Below, piece after piece: positions 35,607 to 44,674 of a DNA stretch of 64,000 bases (the first letter of the stretch is position 1; each line of letters opens with the position of its first letter). The notes below the pieces were generated by a model. That model made no database searches. It was not told the DNA's origin and was given only the letters and a program-made list of their open reading frames with translations. The position numbers and the translations under genes are program-made. The DNA lies in assembly GCA_947243845.1 (NCBI GenBank), contig CAMXIF010000001.1:124001-188000 (forward strand), in the 5' to 3' direction. Source of the DNA: an uncultured bacterium (GTDB lineage: Bacteria; Bacillota; Clostridia; Lachnospirales; Lachnospiraceae).

Positions 35607-36353
35607 CTATATCTGTTCAGGCGTTACTTCATATAGGTACTCCCGCCCCCTCTTTCCAACCCATCTCACAACCCCCATTTCCTTTAGCAGGGGAACCACA
35701 CTGGAAGCCAGATCCCGGTGAATCTTGGCAGCCCGGGCAAATTCCTTGATTGTGAAAGGTTCCTCCAGTTCATAGGGAATCACCTGCATAAAATCTTCTA
35801 CCCGTTCAATCAATATCTCATCAAACAGTTCCAACGGCATCCTGTCATAGCGGGAAGACCCTCTCTTACGATTCTTGCTCCAGCCGTTCAAAAGCCGATA
35901 CTCATCCATATCCACCAGCGGAAAAGCAAAGGACAGGTTTGGATCCTTTAAAAAAGTTCTGATTTTATAAAGTTCCGGAAAGGCATGATAGATGTTGCCG
36001 GTGATAGGGGATTTATGTTTGGGAGAAAGTTCTCCTGTTGTCTCATCCATCCAGATTACCCACTTCGCATGAGGAATGGGAAATACCACCGTGACCGGAT
36101 ATAAGGGCAGAAAAACCTCCAATTTGGGCCGCAGTCTGTTAAAATTACCATTCTGAATCTCAATGATGCGCTTTCCGGTATATATATCCGCAATATATCC
36201 CTCGATCGGCACCTCATGATAATCAATATCAGGTTCATAATAAAGTTTCATAACTGCGTGGACGGTCTTCTCCTGCAACGTCCCGAAACCGTGGGGATCG
36301 TGCTGCTTTAACAATACTTTTAATTTTGCATTTTCAAACGCTGTCTTATCCAT
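35607..36353 (-). CDS. Uncharacterised protein, PD-(D/E)XK-like with C-terminal winged helix
   Basis: A 248-residue protein of a family I know only as hypothetical. Residues 28-95 carry an ordered set reminiscent of restriction-type nucleases: Glu29 in a helix (QEKTVHAVMKLYY), Asp56 (EGYIADIY), Glu65-x-Gln67 (RIIEIQNGNF) and Lys77 in the next helix (LRPKLEVFL). The D...ExQ form is known from CoiA-like PD-(D/E)XK proteins. Residues about 199-243 look like a winged helix (FTIKEFARAAKIHRDLASSV, ending GREYLYEV). The ATG at 36353 lies seven bases after a TGGTATACT element, so the mRNA is probably leaderless. Nuclease activity is inference. Confidence 0.6.
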   Translation of the reverse strand: MDKTAFENAKLKVLLKQHDPHGFGTLQEKTVHAVMKLYYEPDIDYHEVPIEGYIADIYTGKRIIEIQNGNFNRLRPKLEVFLPLYPVTVVFPIPHAKWVIWMDETTGELSPKHKSPITGNIYHAFPELYKIRTFLKDPNLSFAFPLVDMDEYRLLNGWSKNRKRGSSRYDRMPLELFDEILIERVEDFMQVIPYELEEPFTIKEFARAAKIHRDLASSVVPLLKEMGVVRWVGKRGREYLYEVTPEQI

Positions 36354-36360
36354 GTCAAAC

Positions 36361-36389
36361 AGTATACCAGATATGGCACAATCGAACAA
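36361..36389 (-). promoter_or_regulatory. Extended -10 promoter giving a leaderless mRNA
   Basis: On the minus strand TTGTTC (36384-36389), 17 bases and TGG-TATACT (-10 at 36361-36366). Only 7 bases lie between the -10 and the ATG at 36353, so transcription should begin at or one base before the A of ATG. No ribosome binding site precedes that ATG, which fits. Confidence 0.55.
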
Positions 36390-36416
36390 GTGTTTTCACA
36401 AAATAACAGGAGATGA

Positions 36417-36445
36417 TTTACACATATATTTTTTTATAGTATAAT
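36417..36445 (+). promoter_or_regulatory. Promoter for the GGDEF gene
   Basis: TTTACA (36417-36422), 17 bases and TATAAT (36440-36445). The start would be near 36452, about 57 bases before the ATG at 36509. It is back to back with the leaderless promoter of the divergent gene. Confidence 0.75.
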
Positions 36446-36508
36446 TGATACAATTATGCTGTTACTAAATGGCATGGAACTTGATTCATTTGAAAAAGGA
36501 TGACTGAT

Positions 36509-37606
36509 ATGAACCGCTATATGAAACGCTTTTGGGGCGATGCCAAAAACATTTTATCAGGTAATATCAAAATTACCAATCGGCTGAAATTTATGGCCAT
36601 CATCTTTTCAGTGACAATGGTTCATCTTTTTCTAACTATTATTTTCGGTTGTTTGCAGGTTATACCGCTGTTTCTGTTTAATATCTTTAGTGTGTGCACC
36701 TATGTGTTCTGCTTCTTTTTAGTACGTAAGGATTTGTTCCTGCCAGTGTATTATACTACATATCTGGAAATCATATTGCATTCTATGATCGCCGCACTCT
36801 GCCTTGGCTGGCAGTATGGATTCGCACAGTATATTATTGCAATCATCCCGGTGGGATATTATATCTGTTATACCATGAATATTAAACGACACAAGATGAT
36901 GATTGCCACCATTTCTGCTTTTGTGGCAGTATTCATTTTTTTATCCTGTAAGATGCTCTCCTTTTTTTGGCATCCATTGTATACAATCGAAAACCAATTC
37001 TGGGAAATTGGTCTGTATATTTTTAACTCCATATGTTCTTTCCTGTTTCTGATCGTTTTCTCTCTGGTGTTTGTCTTTGAGATTAAATTGACGAACAATC
37101 AGTTGAAACATCAAAATGCAGTGTTAGAACAGCTTGCCAGCACAGATCCGCTGACCGGACTCTATAACCGCAGAAGCATGGATGTATTTCTTAATCAGGC
37201 AATGGAGTCTTCCTCCAGCTTTACACTTGTAATGTGTGATATTGATGATTTTAAGAAGATCAATGATACCTATGGGCATGATTTTGGTGATGTGGTTCTT
37301 AAGGGAATTGCCAAAATTGTAACGGCGCAGGTCAAAGAACACGGATATGTATGCCGCTGGGGCGGTGAGGAAATCTTAATCCTGATCAACAATGCCTCTC
37401 TGGAAGCAGCCTACCGCATTTCAGAGAATATTCGGCGCAATGTGGCAAATAAAGTCTTTGAATGTAATTCCAAGTGGATACACTGCAGCATGACTCTCGG
37501 TATTGCTGCCCATAACAAAAAAGATACCGTGGAGGAGACCATAACCCAGGCGGATTACAATCTCTACCGCGGTAAGCGAACCGGTAAAAATACGGTTGTT
37601 TTATAG
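36509..37606 (+). CDS. Membrane-bound diguanylate cyclase (GGDEF)
   Basis: A 365-residue protein with about six membrane segments (residues about 25-190) and a C-terminal GGDEF domain starting STDPLTGLYNRRSMDVFL. The active-site motif is RWGGEEILI, a GGEEI variant of GG(D/E)EF; the metal residues VMCDIDDFKKINDTYGHDFG are intact, so c-di-GMP synthesis is likely. No EAL domain. The start at 36509 has AAAAAGGA eight bases before it. The extreme C-terminus overlaps the convergent gene by six bases. Confidence 0.92.
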   Translation: MNRYMKRFWGDAKNILSGNIKITNRLKFMAIIFSVTMVHLFLTIIFGCLQVIPLFLFNIFSVCTYVFCFFLVRKDLFLPVYYTTYLEIILHSMIAALCLGWQYGFAQYIIAIIPVGYYICYTMNIKRHKMMIATISAFVAVFIFLSCKMLSFFWHPLYTIENQFWEIGLYIFNSICSFLFLIVFSLVFVFEIKLTNNQLKHQNAVLEQLASTDPLTGLYNRRSMDVFLNQAMESSSSFTLVMCDIDDFKKINDTYGHDFGDVVLKGIAKIVTAQVKEHGYVCRWGGEEILILINNASLEAAYRISENIRRNVANKVFECNSKWIHCSMTLGIAAHNKKDTVEETITQADYNLYRGKRTGKNTVVL

Positions 37607-38374
37607 ACTTTTTGAGTGGCGGTCTCCGTGCAGAATCCTCTCTCTGTCAGAAGGATTTATGGACGTGAGCCTGCCACTTTTATCATAATAAGTAAGAAGT
37701 GTGGAGTTCTTGGCGATAGTCCGCTTTCCATTGTCTGTCAGAAGACTGAGTACCTGTTCCAGATTTCCGGAACGCAGGTATTTTTGAATCTCAGTATCCC
37801 TGCTTTTCTCATTGACTGAATTGGACAATCCGACCAGGTCAGTCAATTCTTCGGTCCCTGTCAAAGTCTCATTTGTGACGGACTTGTTCTCTTCTATAAT
37901 ATCTTTCGATGCGGTCTCTCTTTTTAAAGCATAATACTCTTCTGTATAGCGCTCGGCTTCCTCCGGGGTCACATCGCTGGACGATGCCTCTTCCGGCGGA
38001 TCATTCCAAATTCGATAAAGAAGGTCTTTTACATATTGTGTGAGTTTGTGCAGGGTATCCCTGACAGAGTCCCAGAGCGCACTTCCAGAAGCATTGCTGA
38101 CACCCGAAGAATCTGTCTGCTTTTCCTCTTTAGAAGCAAGTTTAGCGCCGGAACCGGACAGCTCCAGTTTTACACCGCTCTTTTCCTGCAGACTGGATCC
38201 CTTTTTCTTTTCGTGTAGTTTTTTGTCTTCGCCCTTTTCCCCTTTTTGGGAAGAAAAATCTTCATTTTTCTGGTGGTCGAGACTGAATTTTTCACTGTCC
38301 CCTGACACCTGGGTGGGCTTTTGACGGCTGTAATCGTAGCCGGGATGCTCCTGATCGCCTACTCTGTATATCAT
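37601..38374 (-). CDS. Hypothetical protein with disordered N-terminal half
   Basis: A 257-residue protein I do not recognise. Residues 1-105 are low-complexity, rich in Lys, Glu, Ser and Gln, and likely unfolded. A helical middle part (residues about 110-135, WDSVRDTLHKLTQYVKDLL) and a C-terminal part with LRSGNLEQVLSLLTDNGKRT and LTYYDKSGRLTSINPSDRER follow. No signal peptide or membrane segment is seen. It is just upstream of leuD on the minus strand's coordinates (13 bases from the leuD stop), so it may be cotranscribed with leuCD at their 3' end. Confidence 0.7.
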   Translation of the reverse strand: MIYRVGDQEHPGYDYSRQKPTQVSGDSEKFSLDHQKNEDFSSQKGEKGEDKKLHEKKKGSSLQEKSGVKLELSGSGAKLASKEEKQTDSSGVSNASGSALWDSVRDTLHKLTQYVKDLLYRIWNDPPEEASSSDVTPEEAERYTEEYYALKRETASKDIIEENKSVTNETLTGTEELTDLVGLSNSVNEKSRDTEIQKYLRSGNLEQVLSLLTDNGKRTIAKNSTLLTYYDKSGRLTSINPSDRERILHGDRHSKSL

Positions 38375-38387
38375 ACTCTCCTACCTG

Positions 38388-38876
38388 TTATTTCTGGTTG
38401 ATATAATTGACAAGCCCCTCCGCCGCAATGATTTTCTGCATAAATGCAGGGAAAGCCTGCCCCTGATAGGTGGTGTTCTTCGTCAGATCTGTGATGACAC
38501 CCGTATCGAAATTAACTTCCACTTCATCGCCGGCTTCGATAGCCTTGGCTGCCTCCGGACACTCTACGATGGGAAGGCCGATGTTGATTGCATTGCGGTA
38601 AAAGATTCTGGCAAAAGTCTCCGCGATCACACAGCTGACGCCGGCCGCTTTGATGGCAATGGGCGCATGTTCCCTGGAAGAACCGCATCCAAAGTTCTTG
38701 GTTGCCACAATGATGTCTCCCTCATGTACTTTATTGATAAATTCCTTGTCGATATCTTCCATGCAGTGAGCGGCCAGTTCCGCCGGATCGGAAGAATTGA
38801 GATAACGTGCCGGGATTATCACATCCGTATCTACATTGTCACCATATTTAAAAACAAATCCTTTTGCTGCTTTCAT
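38388..38876 (-). CDS. leuD: 3-isopropylmalate dehydratase small subunit
   Basis: A 162-residue LeuD of the short, clostridial/archaeal type. Typical features are [15 protein letters not shown] at the N-terminus and [19 protein letters not shown], the substrate loop. With LeuC it isomerises 2- to 3-isopropylmalate in leucine synthesis. The start at 38876 is chosen because GAAAGGA lies nine bases upstream; the ATG at 38885 directly abuts that site. It is 49 bases after leuC. Confidence 0.97.
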   Translation of the reverse strand: MKAAKGFVFKYGDNVDTDVIIPARYLNSSDPAELAAHCMEDIDKEFINKVHEGDIIVATKNFGCGSSREHAPIAIKAAGVSCVIAETFARIFYRNAINIGLPIVECPEAAKAIEAGDEVEVNFDTGVITDLTKNTTYQGQAFPAFMQKIIAAEGLVNYINQK

Positions 38877-38925
38877 GCTTGTCATTCCTTTCTTTGTATC
38901 GAGTATATTCGTTATCTGCTTTGCC

Positions 38926-40191
38926 TTAGTCCAACTGGCATGGGCATGAAATCTTCCCTGTCACTGCGCTGGCTGCCGCCACCGCAGGACTTGCCAGATA
39001 AATCTCTGAATCCACATGTCCCATACGACCCACAAAATTACGGTTGGTGGTAGATACACAACGCTCCCCTTCGGCCAAGATACCCATATAACCGCCAAGA
39101 CATGGTCCGCAGGTAGGCGTACTGACAATGGCGCCAGCCTCAATAAAGGTCTTTAACAGCCCCTCTTCCATGGCCTGTAAATAAATCGCCTGTGTGGCCG
39201 GGATCACGATACAACGCATTCCTTCTGCCACATGTCTGCCAGCTAAGACCTTGGCTGCAATCCGCAGATCATCCAGACGGCCATTGGTGCAGGAACCGAT
39301 CACCACCTGATTGATATGGATATCCTCTTTGATCTCATCAATGGTCTTTGTATTCTCAGGCAGATGGGGGAATGCCACCGTAGGCCGTAACGTGCTCAGG
39401 TCGATAGTATATTCCTCATCATAAACCGCATCTTCATCCGCCTCATAAATCTTATATTCTCTTGTACTGTGCTCCTTCATATAGGCAATGGCAAGTTCAT
39501 CCACCGGGAAAATACCGTTCTTACCACCGGCTTCAATGGCCATATTGGCAATGGTAAATCTATCATCCATAGTCAGATTGGCAATGCCGCTCCCCGTAAA
39601 CTCCATGGACTTGTACAATGCGCCATCCACACCGATCATGCCGATAATATGTAAGATCACATCTTTACCGCTGACCCATTTGTCCGGCTTACCCACAAGA
39701 TTAAATTTGATAGCGGCAGGCACCTTAAACCAAGCTTTGCCGGTAGCCATTCCAGCCGCCATATCCGTGCTGCCCACACCCGTGGAAAAAGCGCCAAGAG
39801 CACCGTAAGTACAGGTATGGGAGTCTGCTCCAATGATGACGTCCCCTGCTACGGTCAGTCCTTTCTCCGGTAAAAGGGCATGTTCGATACCCATTTGGCC
39901 CACCTCGAAATAATTGGTTATCTCGTTTTTGCGGGCAAATTCCCTGACACATTTGCAGTGCTGCGCAGATTTGATATCTTTGTTCGGCACAAAATGATCC
40001 GGCACCAGGGCAATCTTATCTTTATCGAACACCCCTTCCGTATTCATCTTTTCCATTTCCTTAATGGCTACAGGACTGGTGATATCGTTACCGAGCACCA
40101 GATCGAGATCGGCCTCAATCAACTGTCCTGCCTCCACCTTATCCAAACCGGCATGTGCCGCCAGAATCTTTTGCGTCATTGTCATTCCCAT
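38926..40191 (-). CDS. leuC: 3-isopropylmalate dehydratase large subunit
   Basis: A 421-residue LeuC, an aconitase-family [4Fe-4S] protein. Cluster cysteines are in [12 protein letters not shown] and [33 protein letters not shown] is the substrate motif. It belongs to the shorter LeuC2/HacA-like group that pairs with a small LeuD. TAAGGAGGAACAGAC precedes the ATG. The upstream gap (40192-40303) contains a perfect ACCGCATTGCGGT dyad that could be an operator; no leuA or leuB is in this window. Confidence 0.97.
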   Translation of the reverse strand: MGMTMTQKILAAHAGLDKVEAGQLIEADLDLVLGNDITSPVAIKEMEKMNTEGVFDKDKIALVPDHFVPNKDIKSAQHCKCVREFARKNEITNYFEVGQMGIEHALLPEKGLTVAGDVIIGADSHTCTYGALGAFSTGVGSTDMAAGMATGKAWFKVPAAIKFNLVGKPDKWVSGKDVILHIIGMIGVDGALYKSMEFTGSGIANLTMDDRFTIANMAIEAGGKNGIFPVDELAIAYMKEHSTREYKIYEADEDAVYDEEYTIDLSTLRPTVAFPHLPENTKTIDEIKEDIHINQVVIGSCTNGRLDDLRIAAKVLAGRHVAEGMRCIVIPATQAIYLQAMEEGLLKTFIEAGAIVSTPTCGPCLGGYMGILAEGERCVSTTNRNFVGRMGHVDSEIYLASPAVAAASAVTGKISCPCQLD

Positions 40192-40247
40192 GTCTGTTCC
40201 TCCTTATATCTGTCAATTTGACTTATTTTGTCCGCTGTATACTGTCA

Positions 40248-40260
40248 TACCGCATTGCGG
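40248..40260. promoter_or_regulatory. Small perfect dyad upstream of leuC
   Basis: A perfect inverted repeat, ACCGCATTGCGGC-type (CCGCA-T-TGCGG core), lies in the gap upstream of leuC, about 57 bases from its ATG. Position between a possible -10 (TATACA) and weak -35 suggests a repressor or activator site; the protein that binds it is unknown. Confidence 0.35.
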
Positions 40261-40297
40261 CATCCAAAATTCTATGTTATTTTATCATACTAAGCCC

Positions 40298-40326
40298 AAA
40301 AAGGGAAGGGGCTTAAAGCCCCTTCC
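40298..40326 (-). terminator. Intrinsic terminator overlapping the kinase stop codon
   Basis: A perfect 9-bp stem GGAAGGGGC with GCCCCTTCC (40304-40312 and 40318-40326) and a five-base loop is followed on the minus strand by CUUUUUG. The kinase stop TAA (40313-40315) lies in the loop, so the coding end doubles as the terminator arm. It ends the regulator-kinase transcript before leuC. Confidence 0.85.
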
Positions 40327-42697
40327 ACACAATCGTTACTTTGAATAAGTCTCCGTCAATCTCAAGCCGCATCCTGCCGCCCTGCAATTCTACAAAACTT
40401 CTGGCAATGGCCAGTCCCAGGCCGCTCCCTTCGGTATTTCTGGAACTGTCACCCCTGACAAAACGTTCCGTCAAAGACTCTGGCGCAATATTCAGTTCCG
40501 CCTTCGAAGTGTTCTTCAATTCAATCACCACATCATTTCCAAGCCGTTCCATACGTACATATACTCTGGTATGGGGCATGGCATATTTGATGATGTTAGT
40601 ATACAGATTCTCGAAGATACGGTAGGTTTTCTGACTGTCCAGTATAAGGAACTGTTTTTCTTCCGGTATCTGGAAACGGAAGAGCAGATCTGCCTGTTCC
40701 ACTCTGTCCTCATACTCCAGATATGCCTGACGCATCAGGTTGCCGATATCTACTCGGTCTAATTGCAGGGAAACATTCCCGCTGGTAGCCTTACTCACTT
40801 CAAAGAGATCTTCGATCAAAATCTTCAGACGGTTCGATTTTCTCGCAAGCACATCCAGATATTCCCTGCGCTGTTCTTCCGTGACGCCCTCTTCCTGCAA
40901 AAGTTCAATGTAGGTAGTGATGGCTGTGAGCGGCGTTTTCAAGTCGTGAGAGACATTGGTGATCAGTTCGGTTCGCATCCGCTGACTCTTGACTTCCTCT
41001 TCAACTGCTCTGGAGAATCCCTGCTGAATCTCAGCCAGCTGGCTCTTATAGGATTCAAAAACACCCCAGTCCCCTGCAAACTCTGTCTGCAGATTGCCAT
41101 CCGCGATAGACTGGGTGGCAACCAGCAAATTTTTATACTGTGCCTGAATGTGTTTTATATATTTTTTTAACACCATATACAAGACAATCGAATAGAGCAA
41201 CAAGAGGAATATACCCGCAAACCACAGCATACTCAAAAGGGCAAGCAGCAGATAATTGATCACCACAATTTTTAGCAGAACCTTGTTCATGCTATGCCCC
41301 AAATCCACATGCAGGATTTCCTCTTTAAACTCGCCAGCTTTCCGGCTGCCGAAGGAATGGAGCCTTTTCCAGATTCGGTAACAGAGGCTGCGCTTTTTCA
41401 GATAGCGCTTAAAGCCCAGCGTATACACCTGTCCGAGTCCCGTCACCAGAATGTACCATAACCCAAACATAATAACCAAAATCAACAGATTGATTCCTGT
41501 GGCAATTCCTTTTAACCATTCCATGGAAAGATTTGGCCAGAAAGAATGCAATGCGGTAAGCAGATCCGAATCCATACCACCATCCACACTGTATATCACC
41601 AGTCCTAACTCCAAATCGCCCATAAAGCAAAACATAAGGAACAATATCACAAGCAGAATTTCAAGATCAAATTGTAAAAACCAAAGTTCATGTAGATGAT
41701 ACTTTTTGTCTAAAGGCATTATCAGAGCCACAATACCAAGGATGATGAGGAACATCCGGAAGGTATCCGCCACATTGGCAGAATAATATGCGCTCCAGGA
41801 GTCTATGGCCGTATAATAATCATTACATTTTATGAGATTGTCCTTCTGCTCCTGTGTCAGGGCGTAACAGATTGTACAGTCCCTTGGCGTATTGTTTACG
41901 TCAATCCTGGCCTTCATCATATTTCCATTGTGATAATAATAAATATTCTCATCTGAAATCATGTTAGCAAGATAACCATCCGCATAGTAAAAATCATAAA
42001 AAGTCCGCTCCAGATAGTTACTCCGCATGACACGCTGTACATTTCTTAAAAGTTCATCAGCTTCTGCACCTTTCACCCAGACATGTTCCAGAAAGCCACT
42101 GCTGTCATAAGAAATTTTAATATAATATGGATATTGGGAAAGGAGTTCTTCAGTGGCTTCCTTCGTGCCAAGCTGTGAGAGATTATTTCCCGTATTCGTG
42201 ATCATGGTACCGCCGGCATGATCTATGATCTGATAATCCAGGGCATAGTCCAGGCTGTTCCAAAATTTATCTTCCCATCCTTTTAGCATCTCGTAGAGCT
42301 TCCGAGCGGCATACTCATCGGCGCTTTCCCCGCCAAAATCAATATACGATGCAACCGTATTGGTGGAAGGCTCCAGCGTCACAGTAAGATAGACATCCTG
42401 ATATCTGAGGGGCGTTCCTGACACCTGTTCCTGCAATTCCTTATAAAGGATCGTATTTCCCTGATAGAGATCCCGTAGGAATGTTTCGTTGTGCATCACA
42501 TCTTCCTGGACATATTCCATAAGACTTTCTGCCCGTCTCCGAAAAGCGGAATACAGGAGGACAAACATTACAGATGCCAGAAAGACCAAAAAGACTGCAA
42601 TAAAAATGCCTGCTTTATGACTTTGTTTCCTGTTTGCCATCGTATTATTTTCTGAACTGTCATTTACTGCATTATTGCCTTTCAATTTTATACCCAA
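40313..42697 (-). CDS. Sensor histidine kinase with large extracellular and multi-helix region
   Basis: A 794-residue kinase. There is a membrane helix at about residues 29-48, an extracellular part to about 310, about six further helices between 310 and 520, then HisKA with VSHDLKTPLTAITTYIELLQ and HATPase with RGDSSRNTEGSGLGLAIARS. The kinase core resembles VanS/BceS-type enzymes of Firmicutes. A TTG start at 42697 is preceded by AAAGGTGG (nine bases) and overlaps the regulator gene by 26 bases; an in-frame ATG at 42640 lacks a site. The partner is the regulator encoded immediately upstream. Confidence 0.9.
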   Translation of the reverse strand: MGIKLKGNNAVNDSSENNTMANRKQSHKAGIFIAVFLVFLASVMFVLLYSAFRRRAESLMEYVQEDVMHNETFLRDLYQGNTILYKELQEQVSGTPLRYQDVYLTVTLEPSTNTVASYIDFGGESADEYAARKLYEMLKGWEDKFWNSLDYALDYQIIDHAGGTMITNTGNNLSQLGTKEATEELLSQYPYYIKISYDSSGFLEHVWVKGAEADELLRNVQRVMRSNYLERTFYDFYYADGYLANMISDENIYYYHNGNMMKARIDVNNTPRDCTICYALTQEQKDNLIKCNDYYTAIDSWSAYYSANVADTFRMFLIILGIVALIMPLDKKYHLHELWFLQFDLEILLVILFLMFCFMGDLELGLVIYSVDGGMDSDLLTALHSFWPNLSMEWLKGIATGINLLILVIMFGLWYILVTGLGQVYTLGFKRYLKKRSLCYRIWKRLHSFGSRKAGEFKEEILHVDLGHSMNKVLLKIVVINYLLLALLSMLWFAGIFLLLLYSIVLYMVLKKYIKHIQAQYKNLLVATQSIADGNLQTEFAGDWGVFESYKSQLAEIQQGFSRAVEEEVKSQRMRTELITNVSHDLKTPLTAITTYIELLQEEGVTEEQRREYLDVLARKSNRLKILIEDLFEVSKATSGNVSLQLDRVDIGNLMRQAYLEYEDRVEQADLLFRFQIPEEKQFLILDSQKTYRIFENLYTNIIKYAMPHTRVYVRMERLGNDVVIELKNTSKAELNIAPESLTERFVRGDSSRNTEGSGLGLAIARSFVELQGGRMRLEIDGDLFKVTIVWKGL

Positions 42698-43379
42698 TGC
42701 CCCACACCACCTTTAAATATTTTGGTTCCCGGGGATTTAATTCTATCTTCTCCCGGATTTTCCTGACATGTACCATGATCGTATCCGTGTTGATTGCCTG
42801 TTCATTCCAGACACGCTCGTAAATCTCTTCCGCCGAAAATACACGGCCAGGATTCTTTATTAATAACAGTAATATCTTAAATTCTATAGGCGTCAATTTC
42901 ACAGGCTTGCCATCCACAAAAACTTCCACAGTATCCTCATGTAATTCCAGTCCGCCTATGATGTAGACTTTATCGTTTTGCTCCTCTTTCCCCATCATCT
43001 CCAGGAAACGGCCATACCGGCGCAGATGGGAATTTACTCTGGCTAAAAGTTCCATGGTCGTAAAAGGTTTCGTCACATAGTCATCCGCGCCCATATTCAG
43101 TCCCATGATCTTATCAACTTCCTCTGATTTGGCGGAGAGCATGATCACCGGAAATTCGTATCCCAGTTCCCGCACCCGCATCATCATATTGATGCCATCC
43201 ATCCGCGGCATCATCACATCCACAATAGCCAGATGAATCTCTTCCTTCTCAATCTGCGCAAGGCCCTCAATGCCATCAGCGGCCTGATAGACGATATACC
43301 CCTGGTTTTTCAGATAAATCTCGATGCCTTCCCGAATTTCTTTGTCATCCTCAACGATCAGAATATGATATGCGCTCAT
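42672..43379 (-). CDS. OmpR/VanR family response regulator
   Basis: A 235-residue regulator: receiver domain (ILIVEDDKEIREG; phospho-Asp in AIVDVMMPRMDG; VTKPFT) and a winged-helix DNA-binding domain (PIEFKILLLLIKNPGRVFSA, then EEIYERVW). It is first in a two-gene unit with the large kinase. AGAGGGGGCTATC precedes the ATG, and a pair of 12-bp direct repeats lies in its leader, consistent with autoregulation by an OmpR-type protein that binds tandem sites. Confidence 0.95.
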   Translation of the reverse strand: MSAYHILIVEDDKEIREGIEIYLKNQGYIVYQAADGIEGLAQIEKEEIHLAIVDVMMPRMDGINMMMRVRELGYEFPVIMLSAKSEEVDKIMGLNMGADDYVTKPFTTMELLARVNSHLRRYGRFLEMMGKEEQNDKVYIIGGLELHEDTVEVFVDGKPVKLTPIEFKILLLLIKNPGRVFSAEEIYERVWNEQAINTDTIMVHVRKIREKIELNPREPKYLKVVWGIGYKIERQ

Positions 43380-43389
43380 GATAGCCCCC

Positions 43390-43416
43390 TCTTATATTGA
43401 ACATTCTTATATTGAA
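43390..43416 (-). promoter_or_regulatory. Tandem 12-bp direct repeat upstream of the response regulator
   Basis: TTCAATATAAGA occurs twice on the minus strand (43405-43416 and 43390-43401), 15 bases apart start to start, in the 61-base gap between the glycosyltransferase and the regulator gene. OmpR-family dimers bind such direct repeats. A TATACT/TATTATA -10-like sequence lies just upstream (about 43425-43433). Site identity is inferred. Confidence 0.5.
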
Positions 43417-43440
43417 TATATAATAGTATAACATAATCCA

Positions 43441-44649
43441 TCATATCCGGGCAGGCCGTCCATACAATCCGTTTCTTTGCATCTCATAAGTCCATAAGAT
43501 TTCCTGATAACAGGAAGCTGCTTTACCGGCAATTTTCTGACAATCATACATTTGAGCCGTCTCCCTGGCGCCCTTTCGCAAAGCATCCAACTCTTTTCCG
43601 GTCAGGATGTCCATCAACCGTTCTGCAAAAACATGTGTGTCATACAGTCTCTCCTGCGGACTGTCCCCGGATACTTCTGTCATATAGCCATTGACGCCAT
43701 TTATCACAATATCATCCGTACCGGTAGCTCGAAGCGCCAGTACGGGCGCCCCGGCAGCCATTGCCTCAAGCAGGACAATACCTTGGGTCTCAGAGCGGGA
43801 AGGAAATAGAAAGAGGTCGCAGGCCAGACAGTATTCTTTAATCTGTTCGTTTGGCACTTCCCCTGTCAAAACCACTTCTTCTGTCAGAGAGAGTTCTGTA
43901 ATTCTCTGGCAGAGCTTTTCACGGTAAGGGCCCTTACCGATCAAAAGAAGCTTAAAGCATGGGCCGGCATTCTGCTTGTATGCTGCAAGACTCTCCAGCA
44001 GGAATTCCAGATTCTTCTCCTTGGCAAGTCTGGCCACCGTACAGAAAAGAAATGGTCTTCCCTCACCAAACTTCGTTCTCAGCCTTGCCGCTTTTATCGG
44101 ATCCGGATTAAAACTTGCCATTGACAGACCTGTAGGCAGTACCTCTATGGGACGATTGACTCCTGCCCCTCTTAAGTAATCCCGGATATGCGGTGTAGGC
44201 GCAAATACCATATCACAGACGCCCAATGCTTTTTGTAAATAGATGGGCCAAAACCTCTGTAAACCGGTAAGTCCTACATAATGCAGATACTGTTCATATC
44301 GAGTATGATAAGTAGTGACAAGGGGTACCCGATACTTCCAGGCAAGATAACGGGCGGTGGCTCCGATCAACATGGGATGGTGGACATGAATGATATCAAA
44401 ATGCCCTGTCCGAAATGCCCTTTCAATCTTCGGGTCCATGCTGTTTGGAACGGAAAACCCGCCGGCCATACCTTTAAGCAGGGCTCCGTATCTCACCACA
44501 TTGTCCTCTTCCACCTGGTTATCATAAGCAGGTGCAAATATTGTTACCTGATGTCCCAGTAATCGTAAACTCTCAGACAGTTTTTCAACAGAGATGGGCA
44601 CACCGGCCACAAAGGGTTTATAGTTGTTTGTCATCATGGCAATTTTCAT
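43441..44649 (-). CDS. GT4-family glycosyltransferase
   Basis: A 402-residue GT-B glycosyltransferase similar to monoglucosyl-diacylglycerol synthases and other family 4 enzymes. The N-terminal fold begins MKIAMMTNNYKPFVAGVPIS and has DIIHVHHPMLIG; the donor site has GKGPYREKL and the EX7E motif FPSRSETQGIVLLEAMAAG. It probably builds a glycolipid or other envelope glycan at the membrane. The start has AAAGGAGAAGACAGCC upstream. It follows the DedA gene 25 bases downstream. Confidence 0.9.
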   Translation of the reverse strand: MKIAMMTNNYKPFVAGVPISVEKLSESLRLLGHQVTIFAPAYDNQVEEDNVVRYGALLKGMAGGFSVPNSMDPKIERAFRTGHFDIIHVHHPMLIGATARYLAWKYRVPLVTTYHTRYEQYLHYVGLTGLQRFWPIYLQKALGVCDMVFAPTPHIRDYLRGAGVNRPIEVLPTGLSMASFNPDPIKAARLRTKFGEGRPFLFCTVARLAKEKNLEFLLESLAAYKQNAGPCFKLLLIGKGPYREKLCQRITELSLTEEVVLTGEVPNEQIKEYCLACDLFLFPSRSETQGIVLLEAMAAGAPVLALRATGTDDIVINGVNGYMTEVSGDSPQERLYDTHVFAERLMDILTGKELDALRKGARETAQMYDCQKIAGKAASCYQEILWTYEMQRNGLYGRPARI

Positions 44650-44674
44650 GGCTGTCTTCTCCTTTTTCTTATTA

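Noticed and set aside
42638-42640. ATG start for the large sensor kinase
   Set aside because: No ribosome binding site precedes it; TTG at 42697 has AAAGGTGG at good spacing and overlaps the regulator gene in the usual way.
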